Positions 47,892-56,876 of a DNA stretch of 64,000 bases are shown piece by piece. Numbering within the stretch: position 1 is the stretch's first letter; every line of letters starts with the position of its first letter. Both the position numbers and the translations under genes were made by a program. Source of the stretch: JANWWM01 sp046292465 (GTDB lineage: Bacteria > Bacteroidota > Chlorobiia > Chlorobiales > Thermochlorobacteraceae); assembly GCA_046292465.1 (NCBI GenBank), contig JBKBRB010000011.1:19527-83526 (forward strand). The letters run 5' to 3'. The notes beneath the pieces were generated by a model. That model was not told the origin of the DNA and did no database searches. It worked only from the letters and a program-made list of their open reading frames with translations.

Positions 47892-47991
47892 TGAGGTTTT
47901 CTTTCATGAACGATTGGAGAAATTTACACTTTTTACGCCTTGAACGCCGTATATTTACATAGCTCATCGAGAAATTAAACTTATCCTAACA

Positions 47992-49425
47992 GTGGCTCAT
48001 AATTCGGAAACCATCTTGAATGCCGATTCATCATCGTCTATTCAGCGGCTTATGAAACTGACGCTACAAAAAAAATACAGCATCTCGTTTGCGATTATCT
48101 TTCTTGCCATCTTGCTCTACATTCTCTTCAACATCTTCAAATCCGAAGAGCAAGATTTAATTGACCTTTCAGATAAGAACTTCAAAACGCTTTTTAAGGT
48201 CGTCAACACGGTTGGCGAAGAGTCGATGTCGGTTGGCGAAAACGGTAGGCTTGCGCTTCAAGAAACCATTAAGCAAATTTTTGACGCCGAAGTTGATGGT
48301 CTGGAAGTGATGATGTTTGTAGACGCAAAGCGTCGCTATTATGCTTACTACGATAAATTGCAACAAAATTTAAGCGGGCAAGAAGTGAGCGATGAACTGT
48401 GGGAAAGCCTTTCGCAGTGGGGGGATTCAAGTTATGTGGAAAACAACAAAGTTTATTTGACTGATAAAATCGAATACAAAACGGCAAACAAAACCATCTT
48501 TCTCGGATACAGCCGATTAGTCTTTTCGCTCGACCACATCAGCGCACTTGTTGCACGCAAGCAAGGGCAAACGCTTCTTATCGGCTTGATTGGCTTTGCC
48601 ATCTCGCTTTTAGCGATTAGCCTTTTGACTGCGGTTTTGATTCAGCGCATTAAAATTCTCAACAAAGCCACAAAAGAAATTGCCGTTGGAAAGTTCAATC
48701 AACTGCCGGTCAAAGGTCGTGATGAACTGGCTGAACTCACACAGTCTTTCAACGACATGACGGTTGCCGTTAAAGAGCGACTTCTCATGTCGCGATACAT
48801 TTCGGGTTCAGCGATTGAGCAGATTCGGCAAATGCAAATGAACGAGCTAACGCTGGGTGGCACGCGCCAAGAAGTATGCTTGTTTTTTTCGGACATTCGT
48901 GGCTTTACGAGTTTTTCCGAGCAAAATTCGCCTGACGATGTAGTGCGATACCTCAATCAACTCTTGAACCTGCAAGTCGAAATCATCAAAAAGCATCAAG
49001 GCGATATTGATAAGTTTGTTGGCGACGAAGTCATGGCAATTTTTCGTGGGGAAGACAAAGAGCGGCGCGCCATTCAAGCCGCTATCGATATTCAACAATC
49101 GATGCAAGCCCTTGCCGAACGTGAAAGTGTTTTTGAAGGATTACAAATTGGCATTGGCATCAACACTGGCGTTGTGGTTGTGGGAAATATCGGCAGTTAC
49201 GACCGAATGGACTACACCGCCATCGGCGACGCCGTCAATACTGCCGCGCGCCTTTGTAGCAACGCCAAAGCGCGGGAAATTTTAATCTCGAATATCGTCA
49301 AAGAAAAGGTTTCAGAAGAGAACTTCAATTTCAGCGAACCATTCACCTTGCCGCTCAAAGGCAAACAAACATCGCTGAACCTTTATCGCGTGCTGTATCA
49401 AACCGAAGACATCAAAGCGTTATGA
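47992..49425 (+). CDS. Membrane-bound class III adenylate/guanylate cyclase with HAMP domain
   Basis: A 477-residue signalling enzyme, reading from GTG. It has two membrane helices (about 28-47 and 200-222) enclosing a periplasmic sensor of about 150 residues, a HAMP linker, and a class III catalytic domain from about 295. Metal-site aspartates are in FFSDIRGFTSFSE and VGDEVMAIF. The Lys in GDIDKFVGDE and the DYTAIGDAVNTAARL motif favour ATP, so cAMP is the more likely product. Its stop overlaps the next gene's start by four bases (ATGA). The FecR protein is transcribed divergently, suggesting joint envelope sensing. Confidence 0.92.
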   Translation: MAHNSETILNADSSSSIQRLMKLTLQKKYSISFAIIFLAILLYILFNIFKSEEQDLIDLSDKNFKTLFKVVNTVGEESMSVGENGRLALQETIKQIFDAEVDGLEVMMFVDAKRRYYAYYDKLQQNLSGQEVSDELWESLSQWGDSSYVENNKVYLTDKIEYKTANKTIFLGYSRLVFSLDHISALVARKQGQTLLIGLIGFAISLLAISLLTAVLIQRIKILNKATKEIAVGKFNQLPVKGRDELAELTQSFNDMTVAVKERLLMSRYISGSAIEQIRQMQMNELTLGGTRQEVCLFFSDIRGFTSFSEQNSPDDVVRYLNQLLNLQVEIIKKHQGDIDKFVGDEVMAIFRGEDKERRAIQAAIDIQQSMQALAERESVFEGLQIGIGINTGVVVVGNIGSYDRMDYTAIGDAVNTAARLCSNAKAREILISNIVKEKVSEENFNFSEPFTLPLKGKQTSLNLYRVLYQTEDIKAL

Positions 49426-50270
49426 GAACACTGCTTATTGCACTTATTGCGCTTACGGCGGTTGGATGTGCTTCAACCAAAACGACTACAGTTGAAAAAA
49501 TGTCTCCCGAACTTGATTTGCGCTGGGCAAAGCGTTTTTCCACAGAAGAGAAAATTCAACTGCTGCACCAACGCGGACAGCAGCAGTTTCAAGAAGCCAA
49601 GCAACTTACTAGCCGCGAACACCTTCAAAAAGCTCGAGACGATTTCCAATTTCTCGAGAAAGAATTTGGCGACACGCTCGCAACCCAACGCCTCAAAGAA
49701 CTTGAGCAATACGAGCAAAACGTGATTACCTACTACATCACCGCCGCACAAGAAGCGGCTGCCAAAAATCAACTTGCTGATGCCGCAGGCTACTACAAAC
49801 TCTTGCTCCGCTTCGACTCTTCTCAAACCGTTGCCAAAGAATTTCTCGCGCAACACCAAACGGAAATAGAAAAGCAAGTGCAAGAAATTCGCGCAACAGG
49901 CGAAACCTACCTCAAAAAGAAACAATATGTCAAAGCCAAAAAAGTTTTTGAGCGGTTGCAACTCATCGCCTATAGCCCGGACATTGACAGCACCCTCGCA
50001 CAAATCAATGCGCTCAAAGCCCAACAAGACGCACGGCGACAACAAGCACTCAAAAAGTCTTTGCAGAAAAAAGACAATCCTGATGCGCCAGCCGAAATCG
50101 ACCGCGAAAAAGTTTACAGCGATGCCAAACACGCCTTCGAGAGAAAGGATTATCTTAAAGCCTACTCGCTTTTCAGCATCTTAGAGCCAAACTACAAGGA
50201 CACTGCTCTCTATCTCGAGCGCACTGCCGATAAAATCGAAGCTCTGGGACTCAACGAAGAGCCAAACTAA
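49422..50270 (+). CDS. Lipoprotein with helical/TPR-like repeats
   Basis: A 282-residue lipoprotein with signal LLIALIALTAVGC and lipidation site Cys16 (AVGC). The mature part is nearly all helical, with TPR-like repeated units (ARDDFQFLEKEFGDTLATQRLKEL, DAAGYYKLLLRFDSSQTVAKEF, KAKKVFERLQLIAYSPDIDSTLAQ, DYLKAYSLFSILEPNYKDTALY). These features fit a scaffold or tetratricopeptide adaptor at the outer membrane. It is translationally coupled to the adenylate cyclase by a four-base overlap, so a role in the same pathway is likely but unproven. Confidence 0.78.
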   Translation: MRTLLIALIALTAVGCASTKTTTVEKMSPELDLRWAKRFSTEEKIQLLHQRGQQQFQEAKQLTSREHLQKARDDFQFLEKEFGDTLATQRLKELEQYEQNVITYYITAAQEAAAKNQLADAAGYYKLLLRFDSSQTVAKEFLAQHQTEIEKQVQEIRATGETYLKKKQYVKAKKVFERLQLIAYSPDIDSTLAQINALKAQQDARRQQALKKSLQKKDNPDAPAEIDREKVYSDAKHAFERKDYLKAYSLFSILEPNYKDTALYLERTADKIEALGLNEEPN

Positions 50271-50338
50271 CGCCTTTCAAGAAATAGCGATGACGCTTAA
50301 ACTTGTGAGCGTTAAATCAATGAGTCAAAATATCATTT

Positions 50339-51103
50339 ATGAAACTGCTCACGCTCATTTTTCTCTTGCCGCTCATGACTGAATCTTCAACTGCGCAATC
50401 CTTCGACCACAGCCTTTACACCGCCGTCCTCAAACGGCACGTCAAAGGCGATAAAGTCGACTACAAATCCCTCAAATCCGACAAAGACTTTCAAACCTAT
50501 TTAGACCTGCTCTCTAAAGCCAATCCTGACGCCTTGCCCACACGCGAAGAAAAAATTGCGTTTTGGATAAATGCCTACAATGCCTTTACGCTCAAACTCA
50601 TCGTGGATAATTACCCTGTCAAAAGCATTACGGACCTTAGCGCGCTCGGAAAACTGACGGCGTTTATTGGCGATAGCCCTTGGAAGCGTGAGTTTTTTTC
50701 AATCAACGGCAAAAAAATGTCGCTCGACAAAATCGAGCATGAAATTTTGCGCCAAACCTTCAAAGAAGAGCGAATCCATTTTGCCGTCAACTGCGCCTCT
50801 TCATCTTGCCCCGTCTTGCGTCCCGAAGCCTACACGGCTGAATCGCTCAATCACCAGCTCAATGAACAAGCCAAACAGTTTCTCAAAGACACCCTGCGCA
50901 ACCGCATTGATTTGAAATCCAAAACGATTTACATCTCCAAAATTTTTGATTGGTATCAAAGCGATTTCACAAAGTCAGCTGGTTCGCTTGAAAAATTTCT
51001 TGCTGAATATGTTGATGATGAAAGTATCAAACGCATGCTCTTGAACAAGGAATTCAAAATCGAGTATATGGATTACGACTGGCGATTGAACGAAGCCAAG
51101 TAA
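50339..51103 (+). CDS. DUF547 family exported protein
   Basis: A 254-residue protein with a signal peptide to STAQ (about 20). It follows the DUF547 family: KIAFWINAYNAFTLKLIVDNYPVKSI, the Cys-bearing core IHFAVNCASSSCPVLRPEAY, ISKIFDWYQSDF and a terminal YMDYDWRLNE. The Asn-Cys-Ala-Ser-Ser-Ser-Cys motif is the family hallmark, and structure-based views place it among papain-like or transglutaminase-like folds. Function is unknown. It lies 68 bases after the lipoprotein gene and 27 before the CoA-binding gene. Confidence 0.9.
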   Translation: MKLLTLIFLLPLMTESSTAQSFDHSLYTAVLKRHVKGDKVDYKSLKSDKDFQTYLDLLSKANPDALPTREEKIAFWINAYNAFTLKLIVDNYPVKSITDLSALGKLTAFIGDSPWKREFFSINGKKMSLDKIEHEILRQTFKEERIHFAVNCASSSCPVLRPEAYTAESLNHQLNEQAKQFLKDTLRNRIDLKSKTIYISKIFDWYQSDFTKSAGSLEKFLAEYVDDESIKRMLLNKEFKIEYMDYDWRLNEAK

Positions 51104-51130
51104 CTCTACTCGACAAAATGTTTCTCACTC

Positions 51131-51535
51131 ATGACGATTCCTGAAATTCTTTCCACCTTCAAAACGATTGCAGTTGTCGGACTTTCGGATAAGCCTGAAA
51201 AGCCAAGTCATAGCGTTTCGAGGTATATGCTTGAAGCAGGCTACACGATTATTCCTGTCAATCCAATGCATGAGCGAGTCTTCGGTTTAAAGTGTTATCC
51301 GAGCCTTTCGAGTTTGCCCGATGAAGTGAAAGCGACGATTGAAATTGTCAATGTGTTTCGCAAGCCGAGCGATGTGCCGCCGATTGTTGATGAAGCGATT
51401 CAGATAGGCGCGAAAGCGATATGGCTACAACTTGGAATTACGCATGAGGCGTCGGCAGAAAAAGCCCGTTTGAGCGGACTTGAAGTTGTGCAGAATCGAT
51501 GCATGTTGGTCGAGCATCAGAGATACTTTTCATAA
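51131..51535 (+). CDS. CoA-binding domain protein (YccU/CoA_binding)
   Basis: A 134-residue Rossmann-fold protein: TIAVVGLSDKPEKPSHSVSRYML at the N-terminus, IIPVNPMHERVFGLKCYPSL, then NVFRKPSDVPPIVDEAIQIGAKAIWLQLGI and a final NRCMLVEHQRYF. The family binds CoA derivatives and is related to the succinyl-CoA synthetase nucleotide domain; its role is not settled. Its frame overlaps nothing, and the next gene's true start lies 16 bases after its stop. Confidence 0.9.
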   Translation: MTIPEILSTFKTIAVVGLSDKPEKPSHSVSRYMLEAGYTIIPVNPMHERVFGLKCYPSLSSLPDEVKATIEIVNVFRKPSDVPPIVDEAIQIGAKAIWLQLGITHEASAEKARLSGLEVVQNRCMLVEHQRYFS

Positions 51536-51551
51536 CCTTTCCCCAATCGGC

Positions 51552-53063
51552 ATGCGCGTTGCTTGGATTTTTACTTTTGCTATTCTCACAGCTCCCTTTT
51601 CACTGTTTGCGCAACTGAGCGAGAGTAAGATTGGTCGAATGTTTGCCAAAGAAGAAACCCTTGACGCGTGCGGCACGGTCGTCGATACGATTTTCATTGC
51701 AGGCAACGAACACACGAAGCGGTTTGTAATTCGTCAAGAGTTTCCGTTTCAAGAAGGCGATACGCTCACGATGCAATCACTGACGATTGCGCAACAATTA
51801 ACCTACAATCTTCAACTCTTCAACTTGGTGAATGTATCGGCGAAGCGATTTACGCCGTTTTCGCCCGTGCAGATTGTCTCGTCAGATACAATTTTGATGT
51901 ATGTTCACGAACTCGGACAAAGCAAAGCCGATGAATTGGGTCGCCCATATACGCTCGTCTTCGTTGAGGTTTATGAACGGTGGTTTATTTTTCCACAGCC
52001 AATTTTTGATTTGCGCGGCATTAGTTTAACGCAGTGGTTCAAAAAGCCAACGATGTCGAATGTCAATGCAGGGATTGCCGTTTTCCACACAAACTTGACG
52101 GGCTACAAAGACCGACTGACGATGAGTTTCGGCGTTGGCTTCGACCCGTTTTTTCGCCTTTCTTATTTCACACCGTATTTGTGGAGCGAAACGCGCATTG
52201 GGCTGGGCACATCGCTGATTTGGCGCGACCTCAACAACCTTGCGCTCGATACGCGCACAGGTCAGGTTGCACGGTTTATTCAGCGCACATTCAGCGCATC
52301 GGTTTCAATTAGCGATAGACTTTCCACCTTTGATTTTATCGGCGCGAGCGTCGGCTATACCACGCTTCGCGTCAATGAAGAGAGCAAACAGGCTCAACCC
52401 TCTGCAACCGTCTCGCCTGATGGTATTGATATTTTTCCAACAATTTCTTTCACTTACACGCACAGCCGATTGGATTTCAATCAATGCCCGACCGATGGAC
52501 TTTACTTTTCAACGCGACTTACGAAAGTCGGACTGCCTAATGCGCAAAACAAAATTGACATTACGCGCGCGCTCTTGGACTTTCGCATCTATCGAAAAAT
52601 TCTCGGCAACCTCTCGCTCGGCTTCTACAATTTGAGCATTCTTTCGCTCAATCAACCTGTGCCAAATCATCAACGGCTTTTCTTCGGATACGACATTCTC
52701 TTGCGCGGCTACACCGATAAAATTTTAGAAGGCGATAACCTTCAACTCAACACGGTTGAACTACGCTATCCGATTGTGCCACTTCAAGCCGTAAAATTTG
52801 ACTTCATTCCGTTTGAGCGATTTCAGATTTTTCAGTATGGCATGTTTCTGACCGCGTTTCTCGATGCGGGAAATGTGTGGTATAACTCGCGCTCCGTTGG
52901 GTTTGGGCTTCGCCAAGTGCACTATGATTTCAGTAAGAACAAATATGGCTACGGCTTCGGCGTCGTGATGGTTGGCGGATACGAAGCCACAGCACGGTTC
53001 GACTTCGCCTTCAACCAACAAGGGCGATTTCAAATCGTGATTGAAAACGAAATTTCCTTTTAA
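51552..53063 (+). CDS. Omp85-family outer membrane protein with single POTRA domain
   Basis: A 503-residue BamA/TamA-related outer-membrane protein. The start was placed at 51552 because MRVAWIFTFAILTAPFSLFAQ is a signal peptide; the open frame reading in from 51480 is the shadow of the upstream gene. Residues 45-120 resemble one POTRA domain (IFIAGNEHTKRFVIRQEFPFQEGDTLTM). A C-terminal 16-strand-type barrel follows with the lid-loop region RLFFGYDILLRGYTDK (VRGF/Y-like motif) and a terminal IENEISF strand. BamA has five POTRAs, so this is a smaller paralogue of unknown cargo. Confidence 0.8.
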   Translation: MRVAWIFTFAILTAPFSLFAQLSESKIGRMFAKEETLDACGTVVDTIFIAGNEHTKRFVIRQEFPFQEGDTLTMQSLTIAQQLTYNLQLFNLVNVSAKRFTPFSPVQIVSSDTILMYVHELGQSKADELGRPYTLVFVEVYERWFIFPQPIFDLRGISLTQWFKKPTMSNVNAGIAVFHTNLTGYKDRLTMSFGVGFDPFFRLSYFTPYLWSETRIGLGTSLIWRDLNNLALDTRTGQVARFIQRTFSASVSISDRLSTFDFIGASVGYTTLRVNEESKQAQPSATVSPDGIDIFPTISFTYTHSRLDFNQCPTDGLYFSTRLTKVGLPNAQNKIDITRALLDFRIYRKILGNLSLGFYNLSILSLNQPVPNHQRLFFGYDILLRGYTDKILEGDNLQLNTVELRYPIVPLQAVKFDFIPFERFQIFQYGMFLTAFLDAGNVWYNSRSVGFGLRQVHYDFSKNKYGYGFGVVMVGGYEATARFDFAFNQQGRFQIVIENEISF

Positions 53064-53071
53064 GCCCTGCA

Positions 53072-53779
53072 ATGAAAATCTCGATTGTGATTCCAACGCT
53101 CAATGAAGCCGCGCATATTCAGCGCACCCTTCACACGATTGCGTCACAAACACTTTCAGAGAACTTGAAGGTCGAGCTCTTAATTGCAGACGGCGGCTCA
53201 ACCGATGGCACACCTGAACGCATCATGGAGTTTTTTGAGACCAACGACACGCTTCCGGTTAGAATGTTTCTCTCGGAAAAAGGTCGCGCTAAACAAATGA
53301 ACTGCGGAGCGCATTTTGCGAGCGGCGACGCGCTTCTTTTCCTTCATGCCGATACGCAACTTGGCGAGAACGCATTGTTGGAATTGGCGAGCGCGTTAGA
53401 AAACCCAAAGGTCGAGTTTGGCTACTTTGCCATGCGATTTGATTCCGACAATCCGATTGCGCAGTATTACGCATCGTTTACAAACATCAATTCACTTCTG
53501 ACGCACTATGGCGATTCAGGCATTTTTGCACGACGCGATTTTTTTGAACGCATCGGAAAATTTCCTGAACAAGACTTGCTCGAAGACGTCGAGTTTCTTC
53601 AACGCGCCGCACGCCTTGCTGAACCCTTCCTCATTGACCGTGCAACGGTTATCACATCAGCGCGACGGTTTGAAAAAAGCGGATACCTTTTTCAAATGCT
53701 TAAAAACATGAGTATCGTCGGACTCTACAAGCTCGGCGCGTCGCCTAATTGGCTGAAACAATTTTATCAAGGCAAGTAG
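53072..53779 (+). CDS. Glycosyltransferase family 2 (TIGR04283-like)
   Basis: A 235-residue GT-A glycosyltransferase. It opens with IVIPTLNEAAHIQRTL, has the metal-site LHADTQLG (DxD-like) and the diagnostic EKGRAKQMNCGAHFASGDALLFLHAD. The acceptor-site LLEDVEFLQRAARL and RRFEKSGYLFQMLKNM close the domain. This group is often found with a TIGR04282-type partner and has been proposed for arsenosugar or similar small-molecule glycosylation; no partner is present here. It starts eight bases after the Omp85 stop and runs into rsmD. Confidence 0.87.
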   Translation: MKISIVIPTLNEAAHIQRTLHTIASQTLSENLKVELLIADGGSTDGTPERIMEFFETNDTLPVRMFLSEKGRAKQMNCGAHFASGDALLFLHADTQLGENALLELASALENPKVEFGYFAMRFDSDNPIAQYYASFTNINSLLTHYGDSGIFARRDFFERIGKFPEQDLLEDVEFLQRAARLAEPFLIDRATVITSARRFEKSGYLFQMLKNMSIVGLYKLGASPNWLKQFYQGK

Positions 53780-53793
53780 GGGGGCAGATTCAA

Positions 53794-54354
53794 GTGAGAA
53801 TTATTGCAGGAAAGTTTCGCAGTCGTCGCTTGAAAACCATTGATTCCATGCTTGTGCGACCAACGACCGACCGCGTGCGCCAAGCCGTCTTCGACACGCT
53901 TGCGGCAAGAATGAACTTTGAAGGCATAACTGTATTGGATTGCTTTGCTGGAAGCGGACTTTTGGGATTTGAAGCCGTGAGCAGAGGTGCGACGCGGATT
54001 TCTTTTGTCGAGCAAAACCCGAAAGTGGCGGCGCACATTTTAGATTCAATTCGGCTCTTGCAACTTGAAGCGCAAGCAACGTTGCATCTGACAGATGTAA
54101 TGCGCTTTATTGCCGAAGCCACAGAACCGTATCACTTGATTTTTGCAGACCCGCCTTACACCTTTCACCACTACGATAAATTCTTGCGCAAACTCTTCGA
54201 GCGCAATCTACTTTTGCCAAGTGGCTATTTGGTGCTCGAGCACAGCGAGAAGAGGTCTTTCGAGGCGCATGAGCGATTTGCGTTTCAAAAGAACTTCGGC
54301 ACAACGGTAGTCAGTTTTTTCACGACCGAATCGCTACAAGCGAATGAGCCTTGA
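53794..54354 (+). CDS. rsmD: 16S rRNA (guanine966-N2)-methyltransferase RsmD
   Basis: A 186-residue SAM-dependent methyltransferase acting on G966 of 16S rRNA. The GTG at 53794, preceded by AGGGGGG, gives VRIIAGKFRSRRL, the usual N-terminus; the longer frame reads into the glycosyltransferase gene. Motifs are RPTTDRVRQAVFDTL, SAM-site LDCFAGSGLLGFEAVSRGA, catalytic DPPY in IFADPPYTFHHYDKF and a final LVLEHSEKR. It is convergent with the second Rpn-type gene (18-base gap). Confidence 0.94.
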   Translation: MRIIAGKFRSRRLKTIDSMLVRPTTDRVRQAVFDTLAARMNFEGITVLDCFAGSGLLGFEAVSRGATRISFVEQNPKVAAHILDSIRLLQLEAQATLHLTDVMRFIAEATEPYHLIFADPPYTFHHYDKFLRKLFERNLLLPSGYLVLEHSEKRSFEAHERFAFQKNFGTTVVSFFTTESLQANEP

Positions 54355-54372
54355 GAAACAGCAATCGTAAGT

Positions 54373-55191
54373 TTAACTGACGCGCTTGACATCTTGAATA
54401 TCTAATCCAAGCCGCTTAGCGATTTCTTCATCGCTCAGTCCAAGTTCACGCAAAGTAGGTATGCTCTTCAATAAGCCTTCTTTGATTCCTTCCTTGATTC
54501 CCATTTCGCGACCTTCTTCCATGCCTTCTTTGATGCCGCGCTTGAATCCGACTAATTCGCCTTCACGAAAAATTTCTTGGTAGGCGCGGGTTTTCTTTAA
54601 TTCCTCTTCAAACTCTTCGCGAATGCTCAACATGCTCAATATCTCCTTTGTGGTTAGGTTTCCAAATTTGTAAAAGATGACTTTTTCAATAAAGTTCAGA
54701 TATGGCGTCTGCTTTGCGGCGAATTGCCTTGCAACTTCAATCGTGCGTTTTTTCGGCTCAATAATCAATTTGAATATCCCAACAATGTCTTCAAGCGCTT
54801 CAATGCTCGGCAGTTCGTCCAAATATATGCGCTGAACTAAAATTGTGTCAAGAATCTCTTGGTATCCTTCAAGATTTTTCTGCTCAATGCTTCGGGTTGG
54901 ATAGATAACTACAACGCGCCATTTTCTTACGGAAAACTGTTTGAGATACAAAAAGACCTGAGCGAACAAACGTGCATAAAAATTTTCATCACGCTGAAAT
55001 TGCACTTCTACGAAATAAGTGTAATCATCGATTTGCGGAATAAAAACACCATCAAGTCGAAACGAAGTCTCTTTGAGCTCGACCGACTTAAAGTCGTAGA
55101 ACTCTGCATCCGATTTGTCTCTGCCGATAAGCGCGAAGAAGCCTTGCGGCACTTCTTGAAACCAAAGGTAGGCAAGTTTATCTGTTCTCAT
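54373..55191 (-). CDS. Rpn/PD-(D/E)XK family nuclease (DUF2887-like), paralogue
   Basis: A 272-residue paralogue of the protein at 12958-13764. Both begin MRTDKLAYLWFQ, and both have FRLDxVF then YFVEVQFQRDE (Asp and ExQ active-site positions), a VVVIYPTRSIEQ block and RIYLDELPSIEAL. The tail is a Gly/Glu-rich repeat (GIKEGMEEGREMGIKEG) in place of QQGL, followed by the same terminal helix LRELGLSDEEIAKRLGL. This family is mobile and multicopy in many Chlorobi and cyanobacteria. It lies 15 bases after the crtH stop, on the same strand. Confidence 0.85.
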   Translation of the reverse strand: MRTDKLAYLWFQEVPQGFFALIGRDKSDAEFYDFKSVELKETSFRLDGVFIPQIDDYTYFVEVQFQRDENFYARLFAQVFLYLKQFSVRKWRVVVIYPTRSIEQKNLEGYQEILDTILVQRIYLDELPSIEALEDIVGIFKLIIEPKKRTIEVARQFAAKQTPYLNFIEKVIFYKFGNLTTKEILSMLSIREEFEEELKKTRAYQEIFREGELVGFKRGIKEGMEEGREMGIKEGIKEGLLKSIPTLRELGLSDEEIAKRLGLDIQDVKRVS

Positions 55192-55206
55192 GATGGGAGG
55201 ATTGTG

Positions 55207-56757
55207 TTATTCGGAAATGACGGCATGCTCTTGCACAGGTGCAGGCACATGCACCACAGATTGCTTGATGCGATGCACAGCGTTTTGCCCCGATAAACAC
55301 ACGCCTGCAATTCCTTGTCCCGGATAGACCGTATCGCCAACCAAATAAAGCCCTTTGAAAGGCGTTTCGGCGCCGACGAGTTCCCACACTTTTCTCGACA
55401 TCGTGTTCGGAATGCCACCAACTCTGCCGAAACGGCGGTAGGTCCAATCTTGCCACGATTTCGGCGTGGAAACATTTTTGAAAATGATGTGCTCTTTTTT
55501 GAATCCGTCCAACTTTTGTTCTAACGCATTGAGAATGAACTCGGCGACTTGTGCTTTTTCCGCGTCATAGTTTGGGTTTGGCTCTACCCATCGCTCGACG
55601 GTTGTGTGTGTTGAAATGGCAAGAAGCCGTGTGCCTTTGGGCTGTCGCTCGAAGTCATCGGGCATAGAGAGCGAGACGAAAAACGAATCGGAATCGCACA
55701 ATGGGATTTTTTCGTCGAGAATGAATTGATGATGCAATGTAAGGTTATCGGGAAGAGTGTTCTTCACCGCGAGGCTCATCGTAAATGCGCCCCACCCGAA
55801 TTTGAACTTGCGCGAAAGATGCTGAAAATACTGACTGATTCGCCCTTTGGTGAGATAAGCCATGTTCCAAATCGTCGCATTGCTGACGATGTTCTGTGCC
55901 TGAAAAGTTTTGCCGGTTTCGGTGGTTACTTTGAATCCGCCGCTACCTGTGCGCTCGATAAGTTTAACGGGTTCGCGATAGAGAATTTCGCCGCCGAGTT
56001 CAGTGTATTTGTTCAAAATTGTTTCGGCAAGTTTAATCATGCCGCCGTAGGCGTAGTAGTTTGAACTATTGGTGTAGGAAAGGCACGGCGCGGCGTAAAG
56101 AAACGCCACATCTTTAACGGTGGCTTGCGCGGTAATCATAAGTTGCTCGTTGCAGAAGCGAATGAAATCGTCGCTCGCGTGCAAGCCGTAGCGTTGAAGG
56201 ATGTCGTAAGTGGAGCGAAAGAGAAACAGCAACTTCGGGAAATCGGCAAGGCGATTTTGTTCCCAAAGCGAAAAGAGGTCGCGAAGAGATTTTGGTGGAA
56301 AGGTGCGATTGCGTTCAGAGACTTGCCACACAAAGTCGGAGAGATGAAACACAAGATGCCAGAATTGGCGCACGTTCTTGAACGGAACGCTTGTGCCTTC
56401 AAAAAATTGTTTGTAGCACTCTGCAATCCATTCGTCTTTATCTTTGAAGCGCGTAAGTTGCTTTCCGCCGACGTGAACAGTCATGGAAGGATTAAGTTCA
56501 ACGACGGGAAAGTCGATATCGAGTTCGCGTGCAAGATTGTAAAGCGGTTGATGTTCATCGAGACCGACAATCGTCGTTGCGCCTGCCTCGAAAACGAATT
56601 TCTGACCGTCGCGCTTAACGACATAAGACGACGCACACCCGCCCGGCACATAACTGGCTTCAAGCGTCAAGACGCGAAAGCCCTCTTTTGCAAGAAGTGA
56701 TGCGGCAGAAAGTCCGCCAATCCCTGAACCAATCACGATGAAATCAAATGCCGTCAT
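55207..56757 (-). CDS. crtH: Carotene isomerase, CrtISO/CrtH-type
   Basis: A 516-residue FAD-dependent enzyme of the CrtI/CrtISO superfamily. The nucleotide-binding motif is VIGSGIGGLSAASLLAKEGF at residue 7, followed by VLTLEASYVPGGCASSY, which is characteristic of CrtISO/CrtH. The C-terminal motif is KGLYLVGDTVYPGQGIAGVCLSGQNA. In green sulfur bacteria and cyanobacteria this enzyme isomerises poly-cis-lycopene (prolycopene) to all-trans-lycopene for carotenoid synthesis. Its presence agrees with phototrophy. It starts 119 bases after the stop of the four-helix protein gene and ends just before the Rpn-type gene. Confidence 0.85.
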   Translation of the reverse strand: MTAFDFIVIGSGIGGLSAASLLAKEGFRVLTLEASYVPGGCASSYVVKRDGQKFVFEAGATTIVGLDEHQPLYNLARELDIDFPVVELNPSMTVHVGGKQLTRFKDKDEWIAECYKQFFEGTSVPFKNVRQFWHLVFHLSDFVWQVSERNRTFPPKSLRDLFSLWEQNRLADFPKLLFLFRSTYDILQRYGLHASDDFIRFCNEQLMITAQATVKDVAFLYAAPCLSYTNSSNYYAYGGMIKLAETILNKYTELGGEILYREPVKLIERTGSGGFKVTTETGKTFQAQNIVSNATIWNMAYLTKGRISQYFQHLSRKFKFGWGAFTMSLAVKNTLPDNLTLHHQFILDEKIPLCDSDSFFVSLSMPDDFERQPKGTRLLAISTHTTVERWVEPNPNYDAEKAQVAEFILNALEQKLDGFKKEHIIFKNVSTPKSWQDWTYRRFGRVGGIPNTMSRKVWELVGAETPFKGLYLVGDTVYPGQGIAGVCLSGQNAVHRIKQSVVHVPAPVQEHAVISE

Positions 56758-56876
56758 GCTTAAAATTGCGGTTGAAGTCGTTGTGAAAAATTTGACTTGT
56801 CTTGCTTCTCAAACCAACGGCGATGCTTTGTCGTTCAAACAAGCAGTTCAAGGGCACACTTATTGGAGCGAGTGTA

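Noticed and set aside
53749..53793. Longer RsmD start at a TTG inside the glycosyltransferase gene
   Set aside because: The GTG at 53794 has a purine-rich stretch before it and gives the usual RsmD N-terminus.
54373..55191. Rpn-type genes as insertion sequences
   Set aside because: No terminal inverted repeats or target duplications were seen around either copy; treated as nuclease-family genes, not complete mobile elements.
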